From Fervidicoccus fontis Kam940 (lineage in GTDB: Archaea > Thermoproteota > Thermoprotei_A > Sulfolobales > Fervidicoccaceae), in contig NC_017461.1 in assembly GCF_000258425.1 (NCBI RefSeq), positions 558,001-622,000 on the forward strand: 64,000 nt of DNA, in the 5' to 3' direction. This document shows positions 10,098 through 17,041 of the stretch, one piece after another. The stretch's first letter is position 1. Each line of letters starts with the position of its first letter. The notes beneath the pieces were generated by a model. That model saw nothing but the letters and a program-made list of their open reading frames with translations, made no database searches and was not told the origin of the DNA. The position numbers and the translations under genes are program-made.

Positions 10098-11969
10098 ATG
10101 TCTCCAAATTCAATATACGGATACGCTGGAAAAATTTTATGGTTAGATTTAACGAAAAGAGAGGCGAAAAAGCTAGAGCTTAGCAGAGAAATGGCAAGAG
10201 ATTATATTGGCGCTAGGGGATTTGGTATAAAAATTCTATGGGACAATATGAAAAAAGGAACTGATCCCCTCAGCCCGGAAAGCTTGTTAGTTGTATCAGT
10301 AGGTCCTTTGGCCGGAACCTCTTCTCAGAGTGCGAGTAGGTGGTTTGTAGTATTCAAATCACCATTAACTGGAACGTACTTCAGAAGTGTTGGGGGAGGG
10401 TACTTCGGTGCAGAGATGAAGTTTGCGGGTTATGATGCAATAGTCGTAAGCGGAAGAGCTGAGAAGCCCACTTACGTTTGGATAAAAGATGATAATGTCG
10501 AGTTCAGGGATGCCACGAGGGCTTGGGGCCTAACCACAAACATGACGACTGAGCTTTTAAAAGAGGAAACGGACAAGAGCGCGAGGCTCATTACTATAGG
10601 TCCTGCAGGAGAGAGGTTGGTGAAGATCTCCTCTATTCAGAGTGACGACCAGAGGAGCGCAGGAAGAGGTGGAGGAGGTGCAGTGCTTGGAGCAAAGAAC
10701 TTGAAGGCTATAGTGGTTAAAGGCTCAAAGATGCCGAAGCTATTTGATGAGGAGAGGTTCAGAGAAGCAGTAAAGGAAGAAATTCAGACGTATCAAAAGA
10801 GCCCTGCACTTGAAGGATTTAGGGCCCTTGGAACTGCGGGAGTAGTCGATCTATTTTATTCTTTGGGGCATAACCCGAGCTTCAACTTCATGCAGAGGGA
10901 ATTCAACGGAATAGATAATTATAAAGCTGATGTATTTCCAAGGTATATTATTAAAAGGGGAGGCTGCTATGGATGCATGATAAGCTGCTGGCAGTTCTTG
11001 AAGACAACGGACGGTCCTTATGCCGGCTTCTTTTGGGACAAGCCAGAATACGAGGCTCTCTGGTCTTTCGGATCAAACCTTGGCAACGCTAACCTTGAAG
11101 CCGTTATGCAGGCCAACATGCTCTGTGATAAATATGGGCTTGACGTAATTTCTGTTGGTTCAGCGATTGGTATGGCCTATGAGCTGTATGAAAAGGGGAT
11201 CCTGACGAGAAAAGAGACGGATGGAATGGAATTGAGGTGGGGGGATCCTGAGCCAGCGCTTGAAATTATCAGGAAAATAGCGCTTAGAGAAGGAATAGGA
11301 AGGATTTTGGGAGAAGGGACGAAGAGAGCTGCCGAAATTATTGGCAGAGGTGCGGAAAAGTATGCGATACAAATAAAAGGTCTCGAGTTACCCGCATATG
11401 ACCCAAGGGCAGCAAAAGCTCACGGATTAAGTTTGGTGACTTCAAATATTGGAGCAAGTCATAACATGGGCTGGAACTACTTTGAGATAACTGGAGTTCC
11501 AAAGGACGGAAAACAGGTTGATCCGCTTTCGATTGAGGGAAAAGGGGAGCTTACCAAGTACGTGCAGGATGAGACCGCAATGTATGAAGTTGCGGGAAAG
11601 TGCACATTCCCTGCAGACTTCGTAATGTTTACAAGGGAGAACCTTGCAAAATTACTTTATTATGCTACAGGTATTGAGGAGTTCAAGAACCCAGACTACT
11701 TAATGCTTGTGGGAGAGAGAGTATATAACTTAGAGAGGGCATTCAATGTAAGAGAGGGATTTGGAAGAGAGCACGACACCATTCCTGAGAGGTTCGTAAA
11801 GGAGCCTTTCCCGAGAACACCTGCGAAGGGACAGGTGTTCGAGCTTGATAAATTGCTCGACGACTACTATAAGGCAAGAGGTTGGGACTTGAAGACTGGT
11901 AAGCCAACTAAGGCGAAACTAGAGTCTTTAGGATTGAACGATGTTGCAAAAGAGATAAACGCGGAGTAA
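10098..11969 (+). CDS. Tungsten-dependent aldehyde:ferredoxin oxidoreductase
   Basis: A 623-residue AOR-family enzyme, cytoplasmic, which would oxidise aldehydes to carboxylates and pass electrons to ferredoxin using a bis-tungstopterin cofactor and one 4Fe-4S cluster. Visible: the N-terminal GxILWLDLT and GARGFGIKILW, the pterin-binding SVGPLAGT and IGPAGE-type loops, the cluster motif CxxCxxxC near residues 289-297, the LCDKYGLDVISVG motif (family D-x-x-G-L-D), and SHNMGW. A late Cys in GKCTF supplies the fourth ligand position. Length is normal. A sulfur-carrier gene follows after two bases, which supports use of molybdopterin-type cofactor. The substrate cannot be told; AOR, FOR and GOR subtypes differ subtly. 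Confidence 0.93.
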   Translation: MSPNSIYGYAGKILWLDLTKREAKKLELSREMARDYIGARGFGIKILWDNMKKGTDPLSPESLLVVSVGPLAGTSSQSASRWFVVFKSPLTGTYFRSVGGGYFGAEMKFAGYDAIVVSGRAEKPTYVWIKDDNVEFRDATRAWGLTTNMTTELLKEETDKSARLITIGPAGERLVKISSIQSDDQRSAGRGGGGAVLGAKNLKAIVVKGSKMPKLFDEERFREAVKEEIQTYQKSPALEGFRALGTAGVVDLFYSLGHNPSFNFMQREFNGIDNYKADVFPRYIIKRGGCYGCMISCWQFLKTTDGPYAGFFWDKPEYEALWSFGSNLGNANLEAVMQANMLCDKYGLDVISVGSAIGMAYELYEKGILTRKETDGMELRWGDPEPALEIIRKIALREGIGRILGEGTKRAAEIIGRGAEKYAIQIKGLELPAYDPRAAKAHGLSLVTSNIGASHNMGWNYFEITGVPKDGKQVDPLSIEGKGELTKYVQDETAMYEVAGKCTFPADFVMFTRENLAKLLYYATGIEEFKNPDYLMLVGERVYNLERAFNVREGFGREHDTIPERFVKEPFPRTPAKGQVFELDKLLDDYYKARGWDLKTGKPTKAKLESLGLNDVAKEINAE

Positions 11970-11971
11970 AG

Positions 11972-12247
11972 ATGGAAAGAGAAATAAGCGTATATGTGGA
12001 GTTCGTGGGGCCCGCAAAAGAAAAAGTAGGAAGGGGCTTTATGTGGGTGAAGCTCCCTTCGGGCTCAAATTTAAGAAACTTTTTTTACTCAATTTTTCAG
12101 AACAGAAACGAGGCAGAAGATTTTCTGAGCAGAATTGAGAGAGAGGAGCTCTTTGTATTTTTAAATGGAAGGAGAGCGAGGGATCTGAGCGCTATGCTCA
12201 ATGATGGAGACAAGATATACGTGACATTTATAGCATTTGGTGGCTGA
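11972..12247 (+). CDS. MoaD/ThiS-like ubiquitin-fold sulfur carrier
   Basis: A 91-residue beta-grasp protein ending in the diagnostic Gly-Gly (VTFIAFGG), the site of adenylation and thiocarboxylation by an E1-like enzyme. VFLNGRRARDL and LNDGDKIYV resemble the NG and LxDGDxV signatures of MoaD. It lies two bases after the AOR gene, so it probably supplies sulfur for that enzyme's tungstopterin dithiolene. It could instead serve tRNA thiolation; context favours cofactor synthesis. Confidence 0.85.
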   Translation: MEREISVYVEFVGPAKEKVGRGFMWVKLPSGSNLRNFFYSIFQNRNEAEDFLSRIEREELFVFLNGRRARDLSAMLNDGDKIYVTFIAFGG

Positions 12248-12332
12248 GAATTCGTCAATTATCTAATTAAAAGTAGATTTCTGACGAAAACAATATATTT
12301 TTAGAAAAGAAAAAATTTGTGGAGGTCTTTTT

Positions 12333-13493
12333 ATGAAGAGAGATGTAGCAATAATAAGTTCCGGGATGTCGAAGTTTGGAAAGAGGGAGGGAAAGGGGCT
12401 TATAGATTTGTATTTGGAAGCTATTGAGGAAGTCATTCAAAGCACAAAGCTTGAAAGGATTGATGCTCTTATAGCAGCATCTATGAGCCCTGGAAGATAT
12501 GAGAACATTATGGGCCCTGCAAATATACTCGCAGGACTTCTGGGGATAGAGGAAGGAACTGTTATGAGAGTTGAGAACACAAGCGGAAGCGGAGGAGCTG
12601 CCATATTCGTAGGTTATCAGCTCGTCTCATCTGGAAGGAGCGACTTCGCTCTTGTTATAGGTGGAGAGAAGATGACTCATTTAAGCACTGAAGAGAATAC
12701 CTCGATCATAGCAGGCTTGGTTCATGAGTATGAGAGGAAGCTCGGCATAACTCTTCCAAGCTATGCAGCGCTTTTGGCCAGGGCGTACATGAATGAGTTC
12801 AATGCACCTCAAGAGGCGCTTGCAAGCGTTGCAGTGAAGAACCACCTCCACGGCAGCATGAACCCTAAGGCACACTTCCAAAAGAGGATAACAATAGAAG
12901 ACTACTTCAATTCTAAAGTTGTGAGCGATCCTCTTAGAGTTATGGACTACACTCCAATAAGCGACGGCGCCGCAGCTATCCTACTGACTCCCAAGGATAT
13001 TGCACTGTCATATACAAGCAAGCCCATAATTATAAAAGGAGTGGCGGGGGCAACGGATACTCTAGTTGTTCATGAGAGAGATGACTTCTTAAACCTCAAA
13101 GCGGTCGAGATCTCATCTAAAAAGGCACTCAAAGAGAGCGGTTTGGACTTGAAGAATATAGATTTGATTGAACTCCATGACATGGCGACAATACTGGAAA
13201 TTGTCGAGCTAGAATCAATGGGCTTCTATAAGAGAGGTGAGGCGTGGAAGGCTGAAATGAACGGAGAAAACAGGTATGATGGAGATCTCCCTGTGAATAC
13301 GAGCGGCGGGCTTAAGGCGAAGGGACATCCTATCGGAGCTACAGGAGTAGCACAGGCATATGAGATTTCAATGCAGATGTGGAAAAGGGCTGGAGAAAGA
13401 CAGGCGAAGAGGGAAGTTAACCATGCACTCTCCATGAGTATGGGGGGTTTTGGAAATAACGCATATACCGTAATTTATGAGAAGGGGTGGTAA
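12333..13493 (+). CDS. Thiolase-family protein with Ser at the nucleophile position
   Basis: A 386-residue thiolase-fold protein of the archaeal acetyl-CoA acetyltransferase / SCP-x type. Fold markers are present: ISDGAAAILLT, the ELHDMATILE block, and the NTSGGLKAKGHPIGATG loop carrying the catalytic His. The nucleophile motif, normally N-x-C-A-S-G, reads ENTSGSGGAA, so residue 84 is Ser (codon AGC at 12582-12584). The C-terminal Cys/His-Gly-Gly motif is altered too (SMSMGGFG). It overlaps or abuts a DUF35 gene, the usual archaeal pairing for acyl-CoA channelling (in the mevalonate route a thiolase, HMG-CoA synthase and DUF35 form one complex). Whether it condenses, cleaves or only binds acyl-CoA is open. 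Confidence 0.85.
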   Translation: MKRDVAIISSGMSKFGKREGKGLIDLYLEAIEEVIQSTKLERIDALIAASMSPGRYENIMGPANILAGLLGIEEGTVMRVENTSGSGGAAIFVGYQLVSSGRSDFALVIGGEKMTHLSTEENTSIIAGLVHEYERKLGITLPSYAALLARAYMNEFNAPQEALASVAVKNHLHGSMNPKAHFQKRITIEDYFNSKVVSDPLRVMDYTPISDGAAAILLTPKDIALSYTSKPIIIKGVAGATDTLVVHERDDFLNLKAVEISSKKALKESGLDLKNIDLIELHDMATILEIVELESMGFYKRGEAWKAEMNGENRYDGDLPVNTSGGLKAKGHPIGATGVAQAYEISMQMWKRAGERQAKREVNHALSMSMGGFGNNAYTVIYEKGW

Positions 13494-13495
13494 AA

Positions 13496-13807
13496 ATGTT
13501 CAAATATTACGTATGCGAGAAGTGCGGGAAGGGGTATTATCCTAAAAAGGTAAGGTGCAGGTGCGGATCTACAAGCTTTAAAGAGGTCATTGATGAGAAT
13601 GCAGAAGGGAAGATATATACCTATACGATCATTTACGTACCTCCTAAAGGCTTCACTCCACCCATTGCTGTTGCAATAGCAGAATACAATGGCATGAGGT
13701 TCCTTGGAAAGTATAATGGAGATCCGGGTAAAATAAAAATAGGAGAAAAAGTCAGACTTGACACCAGCGAAGACGGATCTATACTAATCTCTCCTATTGA
13801 ATCCTAA
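13496..13807 (+). CDS. DUF35 OB-fold/zinc-ribbon acyl-CoA-associated protein
   Basis: About 103 residues from ATG 13496; a GTG three codons upstream overlaps the thiolase. The N-terminal rubredoxin-like zinc ribbon has CEKCG and CRCGS, followed by an OB-fold (GKIYTYTIIYVPPKGFTPPIAVAIAEY). In archaea this family bridges thiolase and HMG-CoA synthase and binds CoA. Here it immediately follows the thiolase-like gene with a GAAGGGGTGG ribosome binding site, so the two very likely form a complex. Confidence 0.88.
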   Translation: MFKYYVCEKCGKGYYPKKVRCRCGSTSFKEVIDENAEGKIYTYTIIYVPPKGFTPPIAVAIAEYNGMRFLGKYNGDPGKIKIGEKVRLDTSEDGSILISPIES

Positions 13808-13849
13808 AAATCTTAGAAATTAAAAAATCAAAGATTTTTCGAATCTAGC

Positions 13850-14130
13850 AAAACATGTGAACTACCCCGCCCTTACTGAAGAGGCATCTCCCCCCTTGCG
13901 GTGGAGGTTTCCTGTTTCTTCCAGGAAACTTACTATACACTCATCTTTTTTTTACATCTTCTCTCGTTGGATAAATCTTGTACTTGAATGCCAATTGGAT
14001 CACGTTATTCTCTCTCTTTGGCTCTTCACATATTTTTTCAGGGCCTCCAGTGTTAAATGTTGTCCACTCCATCCCCGCCTCATTGAAGGAGACTTTCACC
14101 CAAAAAAGTTAAAACGATTATAAATATTAC
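13850..14130 (-). mobile_element. Internally deleted IS200/IS605 (TnpB) remnant, MITE-like
   Basis: On the minus strand a GTG at 14003 opens a 20-codon stub encoding IQLAFKYKIYPTRE, the universal TnpB N-terminus, which ends at a TGA (13941-13943). It is followed directly by sequence resembling a TnpB 3' end: GRNRKPPP-like coding, then a G+C-rich end toward 13860. A strong hairpin at 13905-13931 lies in that end. So the start and finish of an IS605-type unit survive with the middle gone, as in non-autonomous derivatives. Bounds are approximate. Confidence 0.6.
13905..13931. repeat. Hairpin (10-bp stem, 7-base loop) in the IS605-type end
   Basis: AGGTTTCCTG and CAGGAAACTT pair over ten positions (one G-T wobble) around the loop TTTCTTC. 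Subterminal hairpins of this kind are recognised by IS200/IS605 TnpA single-strand transposases; that role here is inferred from the adjoining TnpB stub. Confidence 0.6.
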
Positions 14131-14426
14131 AACCTAAATTGCCTTCAATTTGGTATGATTGAAAAGTTTTAATCTCTGTATCATCTATTTCGCTTTAATG
14201 ATGAGTATTAGGATAACATATTGATGATAAATTTGTCCTCGAGAGCTAAATGAAAAATCGTCGATTCTGGGAAAAGATCAAGGATATCTCTGAACATGAA
14301 AGAAGTGCAGCTTAATAAATGTGAAGGACCTACAATCTCTCCAAAAGAGAAAGAGAAGGGCAGCTTAAAAGTACGAGAAATTTTACGTTTATATTCCTCT
14401 GAAAGAGGTTCAAACGAAAGGAAGAG
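14131..14426. other. Intergenic, no recognisable gene
   Basis: A+T-rich spacer between the IS605 remnant and tRNA-Ala. There are short purine-rich tracts and two TGATGA-like hexamers near 14198 and 14222, but no matching CTGA boxes at the distance a C/D guide RNA needs. I see no gene. Confidence 0.5.
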
Positions 14427-14499
14427 TGGACCGGCCGGGACTTGAACCCGGGACCTCTCGGGTGCAAACCGAGTGCTCTTCCAGCTGAGCTACCGGCCC
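14427..14499 (-). tRNA. tRNA-Ala (anticodon TGC)
   Basis: A 73-base cloverleaf on the minus strand. The acceptor GGGCCGG/CCGGTCC has the G3-U70 wobble that identifies alanine tRNA, with discriminator A. Anticodon stem CTCGG/CCGAG holds loop TTTGCAC, giving TGC. T-arm CCGGG-TTCAAGT-CCCGG. No intron and no encoded CCA. It lies 35 bases downstream of the DUF1641 gene on the same strand. Confidence 0.95.
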
Positions 14500-14534
14500 T
14501 CAAAAGAAATTTTATTAAAAAAAGATTTTTAAAA

Positions 14535-14936
14535 TTATTTCTTCTGGTAAGAACCTATTACCTTAAGAATCTTCACCAGCTTCGTAGCTGCGAGCTGAAC
14601 ATCCGGGTCGCTGAAGGCCCTCATGAGTCCTGTGAGTCCTGTCTTCTTCTCCTCTTTCTCTATCATGACATCTGTCACCTGCTGGAGAACAGCCATGAGG
14701 TCATTTATGCTGTCCATGAGCCTTAGAAATTCAGGAGTCATTATCAGTTTCATGAGGGAAGCGATAAAGTCCTCGTTTACGATAGCATTGAGCATGTCCA
14801 GCAAACCGGTCTTGTTCAGGTTAATTAGCAGAGATAAAGTCTTGTTGAGAGATTCTACTAGCTCAGGATTCTGAAGCAATTTCAGAAGCTCCTGCTCTTC
14901 CTTCTCACTCAACTCCTTTGTCTCCATTTCTACCAT
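14535..14936 (-). CDS. DUF1641 family protein
   Basis: A 133-residue helical protein with repeated NPELVESLNKTLSLLINLNKTGLL and DLMAVLQQVTDVM segments, typical of DUF1641. In many prokaryotes this family is encoded beside FAD-dependent sulfide:quinone-type oxidoreductases, and here it overlaps the SQR-like gene by seven bases. No catalytic motif or membrane segment is visible; a structural or membrane-docking partner role for the flavoprotein is inference. Confidence 0.75.
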   Translation of the reverse strand: MVEMETKELSEKEEQELLKLLQNPELVESLNKTLSLLINLNKTGLLDMLNAIVNEDFIASLMKLIMTPEFLRLMDSINDLMAVLQQVTDVMIEKEEKKTGLTGLMRAFSDPDVQLAATKLVKILKVIGSYQKK

Positions 14937-16117
14937 CCCCTCTCCCCCAGTACTGAAGGTTCTGTTGCTTTAAAGTAGGTGTCAAATATGCTCTCATACT
15001 TTAATGGGTACCTCAGAGAGGCCCAGTACATCACGATAAATACATCCTCAAGAAGCCTCTTGAACCTCGTAAACCTCACGGGTACTGCGTGATGATCATA
15101 GTCGCTTATCACGAAAAGTCCTTCGTCATCTGTAATGCAGGGACAGTTGGTCCTCCCCGTAAAGTAAGATTCCTCTCCCAATATCCTCTTAGCAATTGCA
15201 AAAGCTCCAAGATGCGCAGTTACACCGGACTTAGAAGTTGGAAGGTTCGTGCAGTCTCCGACAGCAAATGCATCGTCATAGCCTTCTATATTTAAGTAAT
15301 TCTTATGTACTTTCACATACCTGTCATCATCCAATACCTCAGGCGGATTGAACTTTATATTGGTCCCCTTGTGCATTGGTATCATTATCAGAGCGTCGAA
15401 GCTGACTTCCTCACCAGTAGCGCTCCTGACAACTTTCTTCTCATTGTCTATGCTGTCTATGAGGAAAGAAGTTCTGTAGTCAATGTTGCCAAACTCCTTC
15501 ATCTTCTCTTCAATAGCCTTTGAGACCTCCTTCTCTCCATAGACGTGGGGAGCTGGATATAACAGCTCGACCCTCACGTCCGCCCTTTTCTCCTTAAAGT
15601 ATCCGGCAGATAGAAACGTCCCCTTGTGCGGCGCTGGAGGGCACTTTATAACGAGATCTGGAACGCCTATTACCAGCTTTCCTTTCTTCATATCCTTTAT
15701 ATTGTTCCATACCTTTACAGCAGCCTCTGGAGTTGAGTAGTAGTCTCCCATCTTCTCATAGTTTTCTCTGTGCCCCGGTATTAGGTCGTAGTTGAGAGAT
15801 GCGCCTGTTGCTACGACAACCTTCTCATAGCTTATACTCTTCCCCTTCTCCGTCTTGATGCTCCTTTCCTTGAGGTCTACTTCCGTTACCTTATCCTGAA
15901 TGAATTTAACTCTCGGATCTAGAAGTTCCTCAACAGTCCTTATATATTTTGAAGGCTCATGACCCTTGAACGCTATAAAAAGATAGCCTGGCTGGAACGG
16001 ATGAATGTTTGAGTCGCTTATTAATGTGACGTCTTTTCCCTTTTCTGCCAATATGTTTGCAGTAATTATTCCTCCAGCTCCTCCTCCTATAATAACGATG
16101 CCTCTCTTCTCGCTCAT
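14930..16117 (-). CDS. SQR-like FAD-dependent pyridine-nucleotide-disulfide oxidoreductase
   Basis: A 395-residue flavoprotein related to sulfide:quinone oxidoreductase. The N-terminal FAD-binding GGGAGGIITA motif lies near residues 11-20, VVVATGASLNYDLIPG near 100, and the second FAD motif AFAVGDCTNLP near 283-293. Candidate redox cysteines are C159 in KCPPAP, C289 and C325/C327 in NCPC, a spacing reminiscent of SQR, which uses Cys pairs to oxidise sulfide. No N-terminal signal is seen. It sits 13 bases after tusA and overlaps the DUF1641 gene. The product may deal with persulfide or sulfide carried by TusA/DsrE; the electron acceptor is unknown. Confidence 0.85.
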   Translation of the reverse strand: MSEKRGIVIIGGGAGGIITANILAEKGKDVTLISDSNIHPFQPGYLFIAFKGHEPSKYIRTVEELLDPRVKFIQDKVTEVDLKERSIKTEKGKSISYEKVVVATGASLNYDLIPGHRENYEKMGDYYSTPEAAVKVWNNIKDMKKGKLVIGVPDLVIKCPPAPHKGTFLSAGYFKEKRADVRVELLYPAPHVYGEKEVSKAIEEKMKEFGNIDYRTSFLIDSIDNEKKVVRSATGEEVSFDALIMIPMHKGTNIKFNPPEVLDDDRYVKVHKNYLNIEGYDDAFAVGDCTNLPTSKSGVTAHLGAFAIAKRILGEESYFTGRTNCPCITDDEGLFVISDYDHHAVPVRFTRFKRLLEDVFIVMYWASLRYPLKYESIFDTYFKATEPSVLGERGW

Positions 16118-16130
16118 CTCAATTTTACCC

Positions 16131-16367
16131 CTATTTCTTTCCGGCTACCTCTATTGTTGCCCTTATTACATCTCCTTCAACTTTAAGCTCCAAAAGCTTA
16201 TTTCCAGTGCTCTGGCACCAAGCCTTAACATCTTCTATGAAGCCCTTGTCTGTCGCGAGGGCCTCTATTATATCTCCATTCTTTGCCTCTCTGTATGCTC
16301 TTGTGAGTTTAGAAATTGGGCCTGGACAGGCCATTCCTCTCGCATCAACAACTTTTTTCTCTCCCAT
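16131..16367 (-). CDS. TusA-family sulfur-transfer protein
   Basis: A 78-residue TusA/SirA-like protein. The Cys-Pro-x-Pro signature appears as ACPGPI with Cys14, the residue that accepts persulfide sulfur in the family. The two-layer alpha/beta fold is supported by the VVDARGMACP start and a C-terminal VIRATIEVAG strand. It lies between a DsrE-like gene and an SQR-like gene, a common sulfur-trafficking arrangement. Confidence 0.92.
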   Translation of the reverse strand: MGEKKVVDARGMACPGPISKLTRAYREAKNGDIIEALATDKGFIEDVKAWCQSTGNKLLELKVEGDVIRATIEVAGKK

Positions 16368-16412
16368 TTGTTCTCACCTTTTTTATTTTTAATAAAAATT
16401 AAATATATATAA

Positions 16413-16826
16413 TTAAATATATATAACAGTATCCCCCTTTGTCTGTGTGAGGAAGAACGTCGCCCCTACTATTTCATCTACCAGAGGATCCCAGTCCTCC
16501 CTCTTTACCCCGAGCGCCTCAGCAGTCATTGAGCAACCGTAGATCTTAACTTCACCGACTTCCTTGGCCTCCTTCAGCATGTCATACCAGCTAGGAGATT
16601 TCAGCTTCTCCATCCCCTCGAACATCTTCTTCGCATAATCCTCAAACTCCTTTGAAGGTCTCAGCTCCGGCTTGTTCTTCGTAAAATACGGAACAGCTAG
16701 ACCAGTTACGAATACTTTCACAGGTACTCCTAAATTCGCGGCAGTATAGGTAAGAACTCCTAAAGAAATGAAGTTTTCTGCCTGACCTCTTGCAATTATT
16801 ATGCTTAACCCTGACGTTTTCAACAC
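16413..16826 (-). CDS. DsrE-family sulfur carrier-like protein
   Basis: A 137-residue DsrE/DsrF-like protein. The N-terminal SIIIARGQAENFISLGVLTYTAANLG block and a Cys at residue 98 in the KIYGCSMT motif fit DsrE-like proteins, where this Cys carries sulfur. The start is GTG or TTG (16826/16823) behind an AAAGGTG site. It is the first gene of the DsrE-TusA-SQR-DUF1641 operon and is divergent from PEP carboxykinase, with a 215-base A+T-rich gap containing promoters for both. Confidence 0.82.
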   Translation of the reverse strand: MLKTSGLSIIIARGQAENFISLGVLTYTAANLGVPVKVFVTGLAVPYFTKNKPELRPSKEFEDYAKKMFEGMEKLKSPSWYDMLKEAKEVGEVKIYGCSMTAEALGVKREDWDPLVDEIVGATFFLTQTKGDTVIYI

Positions 16827-17041
16827 CTTTTAAGATTTATATATGATTTATTTGTAAATCGGTGGTAAAATAATTAATTATTAATATTTTTTTGCAAAAT
16901 ATTCGTAAAAAATTTTATTATTTAAGAAAGCCAATAAAGCTCGCTCAATAAAGAAACAAGACATGTTATTATTGCTTTTCGCAAAAAAGATAAAGGTTAT
17001 TTTTAAGAAAATTTCCATATATTGATTTGAGATGATTTATA

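Noticed and set aside
13857-14123. Plus-strand open frame of 88 codons
   Set aside because: It is antisense to the IS605 remnant, whose minus-strand TnpB N-terminus is recognisable.
14195-14300. Two TGATGA boxes suggesting a C/D-box guide RNA
   Set aside because: No CTGA D and D' boxes at the required 12-bp-scale spacing.
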